DNA of 47,172 bases from Actinomycetales bacterium (GTDB lineage: Bacteria; Actinomycetota; Actinomycetes; Nanopelagicales; Nanopelagicaceae). Below the pieces are notes generated by a model. It was not told the origin of the DNA. It did no database searches and saw only the letters and a list, made by a program, of their open reading frames with translations. The DNA lies in assembly GCA_018970885.1 (NCBI GenBank), contig JAGWVL010000005.1, forward strand, positions 1 through 47,172, read 5' to 3'. Position 1 is the stretch's first letter. Each line of letters opens with the position of its first letter. The translations under genes and the position numbers were made by a program. Below, piece after piece: positions 7,518 through 17,563 of this stretch.

Positions 7518-7773
7518 CGACAACAGTGAGAGTGACGCCCTCACGGCTCTTGAGCTCTGATGCAACCTGCGCAAAAACACCTGACAGTGAAAGACCTAAC
7601 GCTGTGCAGATCGCGTTGAGAAGTTCTGATGAAGCCTCTTTTTGACCGCGCTCAACCTCAGATAGGTAACCAAGCGAGACACGGGCATCGCGGGCAACAT
7701 CACGCAAGGTACGACCTTGAGATGTACGAGCAGCACGAAGGGTTTGTCCAACAGCTTCACGAACTAGAACCAT
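7507..7773 (-). CDS. clgR: Clp protease gene regulator ClgR
   Basis: An 88-aa Cro/C1-type helix-turn-helix activator of clp protease and other stress genes in Actinobacteria. The signature MVLVREAVG, then [16 protein letters not shown] and [21 protein letters not shown] closely follows known ClgR proteins, and the pgsA-cinA-clgR order is the family's usual place. The ATG at 7771-7773 is chosen: it lies 8 nt after GGAGG, while the ATG two codons earlier is only 2 nt away. The protein ends in Asp-Ala-Ala. ClgR from Streptomyces and Corynebacterium is a Clp substrate, and a C-terminal Ala-Ala fits such a degron. Confidence 0.88.
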   Translation of the reverse strand: MVLVREAVGQTLRAARTSQGRTLRDVARDARVSLGYLSEVERGQKEASSELLNAICTALGLSLSGVFAQVASELKSREGVTLTVVDAA

Positions 7774-7813
7774 TGTCATTTCCTCCCGTCCTGTCGAACT
7801 TTCTATCTAATCT

Positions 7814-8305
7814 TTATGGTCGATGTCTAAGGATACGCGCAAAGGTGGCAATCGCGCTCGATGTGGCTGCGTTTCGTACAGATTCACGTTCACCTGACAA
7901 GGAAAGTTCAATGCTCTGGCTTATTGGGCCTTCTATGGCAACCCACACTGCGCCTACTGGGTGTCCATCAAGCGGGTTAGGGCCGGCAACTCCTGTTGTT
8001 CCGATCGCCCATGTTGTTCCAAAGGATTTAATTGCACCCTTAGCCATTGCGACGGCAACCTCTTCGCTAATGACAGTGTGCTTTTCAATAATGGATGGAT
8101 CTACACCTAAATGAGAGGTTTTAATCTCATCGCGGTAAGCGGTTACTCCCCCAACAAAAACATCAGATGCGCCAGAGATTGTCACAATCGCTGAACTTAC
8201 CGCACCAGCAGTTAAAGACTCTGCGGTGCTAATTGTTTCACCACGTTGGCGCAGGTGTTCAACGATCTCAGCCGCAAAGCCAAGAATCTCTTTTGGAAGC
8301 GCCAT
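7814..8305 (-). CDS. pncC: CinA C-terminal domain protein (nicotinamide-nucleotide amidohydrolase, PncC type)
   Basis: A stand-alone CinA C-terminal domain of 163 aa. The family pattern is clear: ISTAESLTAGAVSSAI, GGVTAYRDEIKTSHLGV and AIGTTGVAGPNPLDGHPVGAVWVA. Members deamidate nicotinamide mononucleotide to nicotinic acid mononucleotide in pyridine-nucleotide salvage. The N-terminal molybdopterin-like domain of full-length CinA is absent, as is usual in this neighbourhood. ATG 8303-8305 follows a GAGAGG Shine-Dalgarno; a TTG one codon earlier is less likely. It lies between pgsA and clgR in the same direction. Confidence 0.88.
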   Translation of the reverse strand: MALPKEILGFAAEIVEHLRQRGETISTAESLTAGAVSSAIVTISGASDVFVGGVTAYRDEIKTSHLGVDPSIIEKHTVISEEVAVAMAKGAIKSFGTTWAIGTTGVAGPNPLDGHPVGAVWVAIEGPISQSIELSLSGERESVRNAATSSAIATFARILRHRP

Positions 8306-8338
8306 CAAACCTCTCTCTTCTACCCTAAGCCTTATTGA

Positions 8339-8884
8339 TCATGATTTATGTGTTAGGGCTGACTTTACATAGTACACACCAGTATAGATAGTGAGCACAA
8401 TAGCTATGTACATAAACCCATCACGGAACCAATACAGGCTTTCATCTAGCGGTAAAACATAAAAACCAACCCCAAAACCTTGCATCATGGCTTTAATCTT
8501 GCCGCCACGGTTAGCTGGAATAACTCCACGCTTGATGACCGCTAATCTAAAAATTGTAATTCCAATTTCACGACTCAAAATCACAATCGTTATCCACCAT
8601 GGCATGCGTCCCAGTATAGAAAGAGAAACCATCGCGGTACCGATCATGAACTTGTCAGCGACTGGATCGAGGAACTTTCCAAACTCGGTGATCGTTCCAC
8701 GGCTTCTGGCCAACTTACCATCTACTACATCTGACATACCCAGAGCAAAGAAAACACACCATGAGATGTACTGCCAAGTGGTGTCATCTCCACCATTTTT
8801 AAAAAGTGTGTAAGCACCGACTGGAACAAAAACTAGTCGCATGACGGTGATGAAATTAGGGGTTATGAAAGTCGGTATGTTCAT
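8339..8884 (-). CDS. pgsA: CDP-diacylglycerol-glycerol-3-phosphate 3-phosphatidyltransferase
   Basis: A membrane enzyme that makes phosphatidylglycerol phosphate from CDP-diacylglycerol and glycerol 3-phosphate. The CDP-alcohol phosphatidyltransferase motif D-x2-DG-x2-AR-x8-G-x3-D-x3-D is complete in DVVDGKLAR...GKFLDPVAD (about residues 51-76). Several hydrophobic segments follow, as expected for a 181-aa integral membrane protein. The substrate could in principle be another alcohol; the PgsA assignment rests on overall similarity and the rimO-pgsA-cinA order. Its ATG overlaps the rimO stop by 4 nt (ATGA). Confidence 0.88.
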   Translation of the reverse strand: MNIPTFITPNFITVMRLVFVPVGAYTLFKNGGDDTTWQYISWCVFFALGMSDVVDGKLARSRGTITEFGKFLDPVADKFMIGTAMVSLSILGRMPWWITIVILSREIGITIFRLAVIKRGVIPANRGGKIKAMMQGFGVGFYVLPLDESLYWFRDGFMYIAIVLTIYTGVYYVKSALTHKS

Positions 8885-10236
8885 AATGGCTTAGCCACCA
8901 AATCGGCACCCATTGAATCAATTACCACGGCGTCAACATACTGCCCAACTTTAAAATCAGTGCCTATAAAGGTTGTTGTTCCATCGACCTCAGGGCCTTG
9001 GTGGGCAGCTCGGCCCTCTTGAAGCTGCTCATCCTCAATTAAAACTCGAATCGTTTCTCCGATTCGAGCCTGGGCACGTAAGGAAACCATCTCATCTGCC
9101 AATGAAGACAGGGCCTCTACACGCTGTGCAATCACATCAGCATCAACCTTCTCAGTTAAGTTGAGTGCTTCGGTGTTATCCTCATCGGAATAACCAAAAA
9201 CTCCAACCGCATCTAATTTGGCCTGTGTAATGAAGTTTGCCAGATCATCAAAATCGGCTTGAGTTTCACCTGGAAAGCCAACGATAAAGTTAGATCGAAT
9301 ACCCGCCTCAGGAGACAGTGCGCGGATCTGACTGATTAAGTGTAAGAACTTTTCAGTATCTCCAAAGCGGCGCATTCTGCGCAAAACAGTTGGACTGGTG
9401 TGCTGGAAAGATAAATCAAAGTACGGCGCAGTTTTATCGGTAGCAATCATTGCTTGTAGTAAAGTTGGGCGCATCTCGGCAGGCTGCAGATATGACAGAC
9501 GCACACGCTCCACACCAGGAAGGACTGCAATTTCAGGCAGAATCTTCTCCATTAATTGAAGATCCCCAAGATCTTTTCCGTAGGAAGTCGTGTTCTCACT
9601 TACAAGGAACATCTCAGAGACGCCATTGTCTGCTAGCCAACGAGCCTCGGCAATAATTTCAGTTGGGCGTCTGGAAATAAATGAGCCGCGAAAGTATGGA
9701 ATCGCACAAAAAGAACATCGTCTGTCGCAACCAGATGCAATTTTCAGTGGTGCCCAAGGAGCGTTACCTAAACGTTTGCGCGAGAACTCTTCTTCCTGTC
9801 GGGCATCTGCTCGCTCGGCAGGTGCAATAGGAAGCAATGCACGGCGATCACGAGGAACATGTGCCTTATGAGATTCACCAGCAATAATCGATTGCAAACG
9901 CGCCGAGATATCTTTGTAATCATCAAAACCCAGAATTGCATCCGCCTCAGGAAGAGCTTCTGCAAGTTCATTTCCATATCGCTCAGCCATACACCCAACA
10001 GCAACTACCGCGCGCGTAGTTCCATGCCCTTTAAGCGAATTGGCCTCCAGTAAGGCATCGACAGAATCTTTTTTTGCAGATTCGATAAAGCCGCAGGTAT
10101 TTACAAGAGCAACTTCTGCAGATTCAACATCATCGACCAGTGTCCAGCCATCGGCAGCTAAGCGGCCGGCAAGTTCCTCGGAATCAACTTCATTTCGTGC
10201 ACACCCTAAAGTGACAACTGCAACGGTGCGCTTCAT
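8881..10236 (-). CDS. rimO: Ribosomal protein S12 methylthiotransferase
   Basis: A radical-SAM enzyme that methylthiolates an aspartate of ribosomal protein S12. The 451-aa product has the N-terminal methylthiotransferase cysteines (Cys12 in [11 protein letters not shown], Cys48 in NTCGF, Cys82 in GCMAERY), the radical-SAM CxxxCxxC (Cys170, 174, 177) and a C-terminal TRAM region. RimO rather than MiaB is supported by [11 protein letters not shown] and [17 protein letters not shown]. The ATG at 10234-10236 is preferred to GTG 10242: there is no Shine-Dalgarno, but TAAGAT (10244-10249) lies 7 nt upstream, which would give a leaderless mRNA. pgsA follows with an ATGA overlap. Confidence 0.92.
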   Translation of the reverse strand: MKRTVAVVTLGCARNEVDSEELAGRLAADGWTLVDDVESAEVALVNTCGFIESAKKDSVDALLEANSLKGHGTTRAVVAVGCMAERYGNELAEALPEADAILGFDDYKDISARLQSIIAGESHKAHVPRDRRALLPIAPAERADARQEEEFSRKRLGNAPWAPLKIASGCDRRCSFCAIPYFRGSFISRRPTEIIAEARWLADNGVSEMFLVSENTTSYGKDLGDLQLMEKILPEIAVLPGVERVRLSYLQPAEMRPTLLQAMIATDKTAPYFDLSFQHTSPTVLRRMRRFGDTEKFLHLISQIRALSPEAGIRSNFIVGFPGETQADFDDLANFITQAKLDAVGVFGYSDEDNTEALNLTEKVDADVIAQRVEALSSLADEMVSLRAQARIGETIRVLIEDEQLQEGRAAHQGPEVDGTTTFIGTDFKVGQYVDAVVIDSMGADLVAKPL

Positions 10237-10264
10237 TTGCACAATCTTACAGTGCCAAGAGAGA

Positions 10265-11020
10265 TTAAGAATCTACTCCGTACGACACGCTAACAACCTG
10301 ACCATCGATACCTAATTGATCCACCTGTGTGCCATTTACCGTTAAATCTACGCCACCTGCATTGCCAATTTTAAGATTTAGCTGTTCCTCACTTGTAAAG
10401 GTTTTTGTTACACCCTTGGAAATCTGGCCACTAAACAAGACCCGACCATTTGCATCTGAGACAAAGAGCCAACTCTTGGCTCGAGTTGCGGTAATCACAA
10501 CTTCAACTCCGAGGCCGGTAGAAATCGTTGCTTCATCTGTTGGTACTTTCTCAACAACCTCAGTTGGCTCTGCCGTCGGTTGGAGTGAAGCTGAAGGTGC
10601 CGTAGTTTCTTCTTGGGCTACAGGTATATCAGTATTGGAATCATTTGAAACAATAATTTGTGCAAGCCCTGCGATTACCAAGGTTGAGATAGAGATTGTA
10701 ACTAAGACTTTCCAGGAAACTTTTCGAGCCTGGCCTGGTTCACGCATCACATTGTTCTCAACTAACAGATCCTGCATAGAACGATCAACTTGCATCTGCT
10801 CATCTTCAAAAGCTGTTATAAATATTTGAGGGTCTACATTTAACTTAACAGCAAGATTTCTTAGGTGCCCACGAGCGTAAGTTTCCCCACCACATTGCGT
10901 AAAATTATCTGACTCCATTTGTCGCAGCAGATGACCACGAATGTTTGTGGCTGCCGACAGATCATCGATGCTAAGGCCAGCATCCTTGCGCGCCTTAGTA
11001 ATCATGGATCCAAGTGACAT
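10265..11020 (-). CDS. RodZ-like protein: helix-turn-helix, one membrane segment, extracytoplasmic domain
   Basis: 251 aa with a cytosolic Xre-type helix-turn-helix (residues about 5-75; [22 protein letters not shown]), one membrane helix at about 103-124, a Thr/Pro/Glu-rich linker (about 125-165) and a C-terminal beta-rich DUF4115-type domain. This is the RodZ plan, a protein that links cell-shape and wall-synthesis machinery, though here MreB links are unknown. ATG 11018-11020 has a GAGG Shine-Dalgarno 7 nt upstream. It lies between rimO and ftsK with its own 120-bp upstream gap. Confidence 0.82.
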   Translation of the reverse strand: MSLGSMITKARKDAGLSIDDLSAATNIRGHLLRQMESDNFTQCGGETYARGHLRNLAVKLNVDPQIFITAFEDEQMQVDRSMQDLLVENNVMREPGQARKVSWKVLVTISISTLVIAGLAQIIVSNDSNTDIPVAQEETTAPSASLQPTAEPTEVVEKVPTDEATISTGLGVEVVITATRAKSWLFVSDANGRVLFSGQISKGVTKTFTSEEQLNLKIGNAGGVDLTVNGTQVDQLGIDGQVVSVSYGVDS

Positions 11021-11084
11021 TTATAAACCTCAATACGGCGTTCTGGTAGGTCAATAGTGTAAGTCGCAAGGGGTCAGGGTGACT

Positions 11085-11126
11085 AGTGAAGGGTGTGAGT
11101 GAGAGGGGTGAACCCTACCCCTTCAC
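11085..11126 (-). terminator. Inverted repeat downstream of ftsK, possible weak terminator
   Basis: AGGGGT (11104-11109) can pair with ACCCCT (11117-11122), and an outer GTGAAGGG/CCCTTCAC pair (11086-11093 with 11119-11126) is an alternative fold. No T-run follows, so it may equally be a regulatory structure ahead of the RodZ-like gene. Confidence 0.3.
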
Positions 11127-11143
11127 GCTTAGTTCACTCGATG

Positions 11144-13477
11144 TTAATAGTCGCGAAGCGTTGCTAGCACTGAGTCGAGTTCATCGGGCTTTACCAACAC
11201 AGTGCGAGCTTTAGATCCTTCAGAGGGTCCGACGATTCCGCGAGACTCCATCAGGTCCATCAAGCGACCGGCTTTTGCAAAACCAACGCGCAACTTTCTT
11301 TGCAACATCGAAGTTGATCCAAACTGAGTGCCTACCACTAGTTCTACTGCTTGGCACAAAATATCTAGATCATCGCCGATCTCTTTATCAACCAACTTGA
11401 TTTGGTTAACAGGAGTGGTTACATCATCACGATAGCGCGGTTTTAGCTGCTTCTTAACATGAGTTGTTACCGCTTCTATTTCACGTTCTGATACATATGC
11501 GCCTTGAATTCTTATGGTGCGGCTTGCCCCCATAGGGATAAACAAAGCATCTCCTTGACCGACCAGCTTTTCTGCACCTGGGCTATCTAAAATCACGCGA
11601 CTATCGGCAAGAGAGCTAGTTGCAAAGGAAAGACGTGATGGAACATTTGCTTTGATCAATCCGGTTACAACATCTACTGATGGACGTTGTGTTGCAAGAA
11701 CTAAGTGAATTCCTGCAGAACGAGCAAGCTGTGTAATGCGAACTACTGATTCTTCAACCTCTTTGGCTGCAACCATCATGAGGTCTGCGAGTTCATCAAT
11801 AATTACTAATAGGTATGGGTATGGCTCTACCGTTCGATCGCTACCTTCGGGAACTATTACCTTTCCTGCACGAACCGCTTTATTGAAATCATCAATATGT
11901 CTAAATCCAAAGGTAGATAGATCCTCGTAACGAAGATCCATCTCTCGTACTACCCAGGTAAGTGCATCTGCAGCTTTTTTAGGATTAGTGATAATCGGTG
12001 TAATCAAATGTGGAATACCTTCATAAGCATTGAGTTCAACCCGCTTGGGATCAATCAACACTAATCGAACATCATCTGGAGTTGCTCGCATTAAAATTGA
12101 GGTAATCATTGCATTAATCATTGAGGATTTACCCGCACCGGTTGCTCCCGCAACTAAAAGGTGCGGCATTTTGGCAAGGTTGGCGCAGACAAAGTTACCT
12201 TCCACATCCTTACCAAGGGCGACAAGCATGGGATGTAAATCTTGACCAGCAACTGTTGAGCGCAAAACATCACCTAATGCGACTATCTCGCGATCTGTAT
12301 TTGGGATTTCAATTCCGACCGCAGATTTGCCCGGAATCGGAGAAAGTATTCGAACATCGCTACTTGCTACCGCATAGGAAATATTCTTTGCAAGCGCGGT
12401 TATTCGCTCTACCTTCACAGCGTTGCCAAGTTCAACCTCGTAACGTGTAACCGTTGGACCACGCATAAAACCGGTCACCCTTGCATCAATATCAAACTGC
12501 AAGAAAACCTCAGTCAAGGCTGCAACAACAAGATCATTTGCCTTGCTCTTTGCCTTGGCTGCAGGTCCAGTCCGCAATAGATCAGCACCTGGTAATTCAT
12601 ACTTCACATCTGAAGTTAAGAGCAGTTGTTCTGGCCGCTTGACCGCCACAGTGCTCTCATTGCCATGTGTGATCTCCGGAATCGACTCTTCGACGGGGAA
12701 CTCATCATCAAAACTTTCCTCATCAAGCCCCTCCTCTTCTTCATCAACAGGAGAGTTCCAAGCTGCTACTACTGGTGATTCAAAGGGAGGAGTGTCAGTT
12801 ACCTCAAACTCTTCTTCAACCTTTTCGGTACGCTCTGGTCGCTTTGACCATAGCCAACTACTTACCGATGCAATTTTTGTGAAAACTTCATTGACAGGGG
12901 TAGCTGTAATTACTAACACCCCGAAGATAAAGAGAATAAATAAAATTGGATATGTCAAAACAGATGTCATAAGCCCAACAAGTGGAGTTGTTACACCGTA
13001 GCCCAGCCATCCACCACCATGACGCATCGCAGTTGCACCGGTTCCAACAGAACCATTCAGCAGATGTGCCAATCCTGTAGTTGAGAGCAATAGTGCAAAA
13101 GTTCCGACGATTATGCGACCAGTTGACTTCGAATCCTCTGGAACTCTGAACAATCGGAAGGCAAAGTAGATCAGAACAAGAGGAGCAAAGAAACCAACGC
13201 GGCCAAATCCACCGTATATAACTGAATGCACCGTGCGGCCTACAAGGTTATCTGTATTGAACCATGTTCCAGCTGTTGCAATTAGCGCAAGAATCAAAAT
13301 CAGGAATGCGATTCCATCTCGTTGATGAGCAGGATCTAAATCACGTGCTCCACGCGCCAGAAAACGAACACTACTTCCAAAAGATTTTGCAATAAAACGC
13401 CAAACAGATGCAAGGCCTCGACCTAGAGCACCACCTACAGCTCCAGTCTTACTTTTCGCCTTTTTTCTTTTAGCCAC
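11144..13477 (-). CDS. ftsK: DNA translocase FtsK/SpoIIIE
   Basis: A septal motor that pumps chromosome ends through the closing septum and helps resolve dimers. The 777-aa product has a basic N-terminus, about four membrane helices in the first roughly 190 residues, an acidic linker (runs of Glu/Asp), then the motor with Walker A GATGAGKS, Walker B VIIDELADLM and a LATQRPSVDVVTG segment. The C-terminal winged gamma domain ends in FAKAGRLMDLMESRGIVGP. GTG 13475-13477 is chosen: no Shine-Dalgarno, but TACGAT (13485-13490) lies 7 nt upstream. The alternative GTG 13481-13483 adds two codons. It follows RNase J. Confidence 0.95.
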   Translation of the reverse strand: MAKRKKAKSKTGAVGGALGRGLASVWRFIAKSFGSSVRFLARGARDLDPAHQRDGIAFLILILALIATAGTWFNTDNLVGRTVHSVIYGGFGRVGFFAPLVLIYFAFRLFRVPEDSKSTGRIIVGTFALLLSTTGLAHLLNGSVGTGATAMRHGGGWLGYGVTTPLVGLMTSVLTYPILFILFIFGVLVITATPVNEVFTKIASVSSWLWSKRPERTEKVEEEFEVTDTPPFESPVVAAWNSPVDEEEEGLDEESFDDEFPVEESIPEITHGNESTVAVKRPEQLLLTSDVKYELPGADLLRTGPAAKAKSKANDLVVAALTEVFLQFDIDARVTGFMRGPTVTRYEVELGNAVKVERITALAKNISYAVASSDVRILSPIPGKSAVGIEIPNTDREIVALGDVLRSTVAGQDLHPMLVALGKDVEGNFVCANLAKMPHLLVAGATGAGKSSMINAMITSILMRATPDDVRLVLIDPKRVELNAYEGIPHLITPIITNPKKAADALTWVVREMDLRYEDLSTFGFRHIDDFNKAVRAGKVIVPEGSDRTVEPYPYLLVIIDELADLMMVAAKEVEESVVRITQLARSAGIHLVLATQRPSVDVVTGLIKANVPSRLSFATSSLADSRVILDSPGAEKLVGQGDALFIPMGASRTIRIQGAYVSEREIEAVTTHVKKQLKPRYRDDVTTPVNQIKLVDKEIGDDLDILCQAVELVVGTQFGSTSMLQRKLRVGFAKAGRLMDLMESRGIVGPSEGSKARTVLVKPDELDSVLATLRDY

Positions 13478-13529
13478 ACTCACGATCGTAAAGGGTGAAC
13501 AATTTAGAACCTACTAGGCGCGCCGTTCT

Positions 13530-15212
13530 TTAAACTTCAATAACGACAGGGACAATCATCGGCTTCCTGCGATGCTCGCCTCCGACCCATCCACCAATAG
13601 TTTTTCTTACAATCTGCGATAGCTGATGGGTGCCGTTATTACCATCAGCAACTGCAGTAGCAAGTGCTTTCTCAATTCTCATCTTAACCTCATCAAACAT
13701 TGCTGCATCCTCATTAAATCCACGAGCATGAATATCTGGACCGGCAACAATTTTCCCGCTTTGCGAATCGATCACGACAACACAAGAAATAAAGCCTTCT
13801 TCACCAAGAATTCGGCGATCCTTCAATGAACTCTCGGTAATGTCACCGATGCTCTGCCCATCAACAAAGACAAATCCAACCGGAATCGCTCCAACAACCT
13901 CTGCCTCATGATTTACTAAATCGATTACAACTCCATTATCGACGATAAAAGTGTTGCCTCTTGGCACTCCAGATTGAATTGCAAGTTCTGCATTTGCTTT
14001 CATATGTCGCCATTCACCATGGATTGGCATCACATACTTTGGTTTTACGATGTTGTAACAGTACAGCAACTCGCCCGCTGCAGCGTGGCCTGAAACGTGA
14101 ACCATCGCATTTGCTTTATGAACGACCTTTGCTCCAAAACGAGTGAGCTCATTAATTACTCTAAACACTGAGTTTTCATTACCTGGAATTAACGAGGAAG
14201 CCAAAATTACAGTATCGCCCTCGCCGACTCGTATTTGGTGATCACCATTGGCCATGCGCGATAATGCCGCCATGGGTTCACCCTGCGAACCAGTACAGAC
14301 CAATACAACATTGTCATCGTACTGATCAAGATCCTTTGCATCGAGCACTAGATCAGCTGGGACATGTAGGTAACCCATATCTTCAGCAATTTTCATATTG
14401 CGAACCATTGAACGACCAATAAATACAACCTTGCGTCCATGCTGAGCTGCGATATCAATTACTTGTTGAACTCGGTGCACATGTGAAGAAAATGATGCAA
14501 CAATCACACGGCGCTTAGTCGATGAGATAACTCTGTTGAGCGCAGGCATGATTTCACGCTCTGATGGAGTAAAGCCAGGGATATCAGCGTTAGTTGAATC
14601 CACCATAAAGAGATCGACGCCTTGTTCTCCAAGACGTGCAAATGTCCGCAAATCTGTAATTCGACCATCTAGCGGCATTTGATCCATTTTAAAATCACCA
14701 GTTGCAAGTACACGACCTGCATCAGTATTAATTACCACCGCTAAAGCATCTGGTATTGAATGGTTGACCGCAACAAACTCCAAGGTGAAAGGTCCGACAT
14801 CTTCCGTGCCACCTTCGCGAACCTCGCGAGTTAGCGGAGTTATGCGGTGCTCCTTCAACTTCGCTGTTATCAATGCAAGAGTCAAGGCTGATCCATAAAT
14901 TGCAATGTCACCACGTTCGCGCAACAGATATGGAACAGCACCTATGTGGTCTTCATGTCCATGAGTAAGGAAAATACCAATGACATCCTGTAAACGTTCT
15001 CGGATGTATGAAAAATCGGGCAAAATCAGATCAATTCCAGGTTGTGTATCCTCTGGGAAAAGGACTCCGCAATCGACAATGAGCAGCTTTGATTTGTATT
15101 CAAATACCGTCATGTTGCGGCCAATTTCAGTTAAGCCGCCAAGTGCAACGATACGTAAGCCACCATCGACTAACTTCGGCGGAGTACTTAAGTTGGGATG
15201 TGGGTGATTCAT
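13530..15212 (-). CDS. rnj: Ribonuclease J
   Basis: A metallo-beta-lactamase/beta-CASP nuclease with 5'-exo and endonuclease activity in mRNA decay and rRNA maturation. The zinc motif HGHEDH is at residues 84-89, later ligands appear in VNHS and ATGDFK, and the beta-CASP part includes GSQGEPMAALSR and VHVSGHA. Length is 560 aa, typical of actinobacterial RNase J. The ATG overlaps the dapA stop by 1 nt (TAATG), so translation is probably coupled. The dapA-rnj-ftsK order is the same as in M. tuberculosis. Confidence 0.94.
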   Translation of the reverse strand: MNHPHPNLSTPPKLVDGGLRIVALGGLTEIGRNMTVFEYKSKLLIVDCGVLFPEDTQPGIDLILPDFSYIRERLQDVIGIFLTHGHEDHIGAVPYLLRERGDIAIYGSALTLALITAKLKEHRITPLTREVREGGTEDVGPFTLEFVAVNHSIPDALAVVINTDAGRVLATGDFKMDQMPLDGRITDLRTFARLGEQGVDLFMVDSTNADIPGFTPSEREIMPALNRVISSTKRRVIVASFSSHVHRVQQVIDIAAQHGRKVVFIGRSMVRNMKIAEDMGYLHVPADLVLDAKDLDQYDDNVVLVCTGSQGEPMAALSRMANGDHQIRVGEGDTVILASSLIPGNENSVFRVINELTRFGAKVVHKANAMVHVSGHAAAGELLYCYNIVKPKYVMPIHGEWRHMKANAELAIQSGVPRGNTFIVDNGVVIDLVNHEAEVVGAIPVGFVFVDGQSIGDITESSLKDRRILGEEGFISCVVVIDSQSGKIVAGPDIHARGFNEDAAMFDEVKMRIEKALATAVADGNNGTHQLSQIVRKTIGGWVGGEHRRKPMIVPVVIEV

Positions 15213-16102
15213 TAGTTAACTGCAACGCCACCGGCACGAAGATCTTCACGCAGTTGCGCAATCTGTGCATCGGTAGCATCGACTAGAGGAAGACGAGTGT
15301 GGCCACCTGGTAGGCCCATAAGAGTAAGTGCAGCTTTGGTAAGAATCGCACCTTGTGTACGGAAAGTTCCGGTGTACACAGGTAGGAGTTTTTGATGAAT
15401 CTCGAGTGCTCGTACTGAGTTTCCGGCAAACCAAGTATCGAGAAGTTCACGCAAATCTTTTCCAACGGTGTGTCCACATACAGATACAAAACCAACCGCA
15501 CCAACAGATAACAGCGGCAAATTAAGAATGTCATCACCTGAATACACAGGTATTCCACAACGCTTAATCACCCACGAGGTTGAGGCGACATCGCCCTTTG
15601 CATCCTTGAGTGCAACAATCTTGGGGTGTTCTGCCAAACGAACGATTGTGTCAGGTTCGATTGGAACACCGGTACGCCCTGGAATGTCATACATCATCAT
15701 TGGAAGATCTGTTGCATCAGCAACTGCGCGGAAGTGAGCCTCGATTCCAGCTTGTGGTGGCTTGTTGTAATAAGGGGTAACAACTAGTAAGCCATCTGCG
15801 CCTGCTTTTTCAGTCCGCTTTGCTTGATTAATTGAGTACTCGGTTTCATTATCACCAGCACCAGACAAAACTTTAATCTTGGATCCAACGGTATTTCGAA
15901 CTACACGAATGATCTCTTCTTTCTCCGAAGATTTTGTGGTTGGAGCTTCACCGGTGGTTCCGTTAACAACAATTCCATCGTGCCCAGTAGCCACCAGGTG
16001 TGCTGCAATGGTTTCAACTCCAGCCCAGTCGATCGCCCCCTCTTTTGTGAAGGGTGTGACCATCGCCGTCAGAAGACGTCCAAATGGAGCAGGTGTTGTC
16101 AT
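15212..16102 (-). CDS. dapA: 4-hydroxy-tetrahydrodipicolinate synthase
   Basis: Condenses pyruvate with aspartate semialdehyde, the first committed step to diaminopimelate and lysine. The 296-aa TIM-barrel enzyme shows the NGTTGE substrate loop (about 48-52), the catalytic Tyr in MYDIPGRTG and the Schiff-base Lys166 in VALKDAKG. It lies between thyX (19-bp gap) and rnj (1-nt overlap). dapB is about 2 kb away at 18148 in the same direction, so two steps of the pathway are in this window. No lysine riboswitch fits in the 19-bp gap. Confidence 0.95.
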   Translation of the reverse strand: MTTPAPFGRLLTAMVTPFTKEGAIDWAGVETIAAHLVATGHDGIVVNGTTGEAPTTKSSEKEEIIRVVRNTVGSKIKVLSGAGDNETEYSINQAKRTEKAGADGLLVVTPYYNKPPQAGIEAHFRAVADATDLPMMMYDIPGRTGVPIEPDTIVRLAEHPKIVALKDAKGDVASTSWVIKRCGIPVYSGDDILNLPLLSVGAVGFVSVCGHTVGKDLRELLDTWFAGNSVRALEIHQKLLPVYTGTFRTQGAILTKAALTLMGLPGGHTRLPLVDATDAQIAQLREDLRAGGVAVN

Positions 16103-16121
16103 GTGTCGAACTCTACCCGTA

Positions 16122-16841
16122 TTAAGGGGCTATTCGTCCAGACTTTTCAAAGGCACCGTATGTAAGTGGCATTAATTTCGCAAATTCCGCTTCCATTTTC
16201 TCTGCCACCATCTCAATTTCGCGCTGAGGATAGCTTGGAAAGTGAGAGCCTTCGCGAGCGGTTCGAAGGGATAAAAAGTTCATCAATGCTCGAGCATTCA
16301 TAGTCACATACATCGATGAATAAGTAGCAACAGGCAAAACTGCACGAGCTACCTCGCGCGCAACGCCCGCATCCAACATCTTCTTATAACTGTCATAGGC
16401 TGCGATGTAAGCAAGCTTCATCGATTCAACGGTGACATCGAATTGTTCCTTAGTACCATCTACAAATGTGTAAGCACCAGTTTTTCCAACTTGAATCAAC
16501 TTTCGCTCTACAGATGGAATGTAAAAGACCGGCTTGAGTTCGCGATAGCGTCCACTTTCTTCATTGTATGAGGCGATTCGATGGCGCATAAATTCGCGGA
16601 AGACAAAAATTGGTGCAGAGACAAAGAAGGTCATTGATGTGTGCTCAAATGGTGAGCCGTGGCGTTCACGTGCAAGATAATTGATTAATCCAGCAGAACG
16701 TGCAGGATCTTCACCGATCTCATCCATTGATTGTTCTCCAGCTGTAGACACACGTGCCGCCCAAATAACATCGGCATCACTTGCACTGGATTTAACCAAC
16801 TCAACAGTTACATCATCGCGGTAAATAATCTCGTCACTCAT
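16122..16841 (-). CDS. thyX: FAD-dependent thymidylate synthase
   Basis: Flavin-dependent methylation of dUMP to dTMP using methylene-tetrahydrofolate. The ThyX signature RHRxxSxNExSxR is complete at residues 86-98 (RHRIASYNEESGR). 239 aa, normal length. The ATG at 16839-16841 lacks a clear Shine-Dalgarno, but TAGGGT (16848-16853) lies 6 nt upstream, consistent with a leaderless transcript that would start the thyX-dapA-rnj unit. It is divergent from azlC across 59 bp. Confidence 0.96.
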   Translation of the reverse strand: MSDEIIYRDDVTVELVKSSASDADVIWAARVSTAGEQSMDEIGEDPARSAGLINYLARERHGSPFEHTSMTFFVSAPIFVFREFMRHRIASYNEESGRYRELKPVFYIPSVERKLIQVGKTGAYTFVDGTKEQFDVTVESMKLAYIAAYDSYKKMLDAGVAREVARAVLPVATYSSMYVTMNARALMNFLSLRTAREGSHFPSYPQREIEMVAEKMEAEFAKLMPLTYGAFEKSGRIAP

Positions 16842-16900
16842 GGTGGCACCCTATCTATGCGCCCCTATCGACTCTCGGATTTATACGGCACAATAGCCGC
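16842..16900. promoter_or_regulatory. Divergent promoter region thyX / azlC
   Basis: 59 bp serve both directions. On the minus strand TAGGGT ends 6 nt before the thyX ATG. On the plus strand CACAAT (16889-16894) ends 6 nt before the azlC GTG. Both genes lack a Shine-Dalgarno. The -35 matches are poor, so the promoters are candidates only. Confidence 0.35.
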
Positions 16901-17563
16901 GTGTCCAAAGTTGCCTCCACCACTTTTAGGGACTCCATGAGTGTTTCCATCACTGTTGGCGCTTATGGGGTGGCTTTTGGGGCGGCAGCCGTTGCCAATG
17001 GTTTCACCGTTCTCCAAAGTTGCCTTCTATCTTTACTGACATTTTCAGGAGCATCTCAATTTGCAGTTATTGGTGTAATCGGTGCAGGAGGTTCTGCAAT
17101 AAGTGGAATCGCCACTGCATCATTGCTTGGAGTACGAAATGCTTTATATGGAGTAATTATGGCTCCGCGTTTACAAGTAAAAGGAATAAAGCGAGTCATT
17201 GCTGCGCAAATAACAATTGATGAGTCAACAGGTGTTGCACTTGGACAAGAGCAACGCGGCGTAGATGCGATGCGAAAAGGTTTTTGGTACACAGGAATTG
17301 GTGTATTTGTGTTCTGGAATCTCTTTACTTTAGCGGGTGCATTAGGTGCTCAAGCTATGGGAGATGTGCGAGCTTTTGGTTTAGATTCCGCCGTTCCCGC
17401 TGCATTTTTGGGACTTGTATGGCCTCGATTAACAGGAAATTTTGAACGCGCACTAGCCATTGGTTGTGCGATCTTTGCAATTGCAATGACCCCAATTCTT
17501 CCAGCGGGATTACCGATTATTGCAACCGCCTTTATCGCAATTGCAGTTGGGTTAAAGCGATGA
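16901..17563 (+). CDS. azlC: AzlC family branched-chain amino acid exporter, large subunit
   Basis: An integral membrane protein of the LIV-E/AzlC family that, with AzlD, exports branched-chain amino acids and sometimes methionine. The 220-aa product has about six hydrophobic segments and the AzlC pattern FSGASQFAVIG with downstream LGVRNALYG and AAQITIDES. The GTG start has no Shine-Dalgarno and is probably leaderless. It is one of only three plus-strand genes in the window. azlD follows with a 4-nt overlap. Export of leucine relatives would fit with the leu genes nearby, but a link is only inference. Confidence 0.88.
   Translation: MSKVASTTFRDSMSVSITVGAYGVAFGAAAVANGFTVLQSCLLSLLTFSGASQFAVIGVIGAGGSAISGIATASLLGVRNALYGVIMAPRLQVKGIKRVIAAQITIDESTGVALGQEQRGVDAMRKGFWYTGIGVFVFWNLFTLAGALGAQAMGDVRAFGLDSAVPAAFLGLVWPRLTGNFERALAIGCAIFAIAMTPILPAGLPIIATAFIAIAVGLKR

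Noticed and set aside
7780-7813. ClgR operator before clgR
   Set aside because: No CGC-N5-GCG type site could be found in this gap, so autoregulation could not be supported.
16103-16121. Lysine riboswitch before dapA
   Set aside because: The gap to thyX is 19 bp, far too short.
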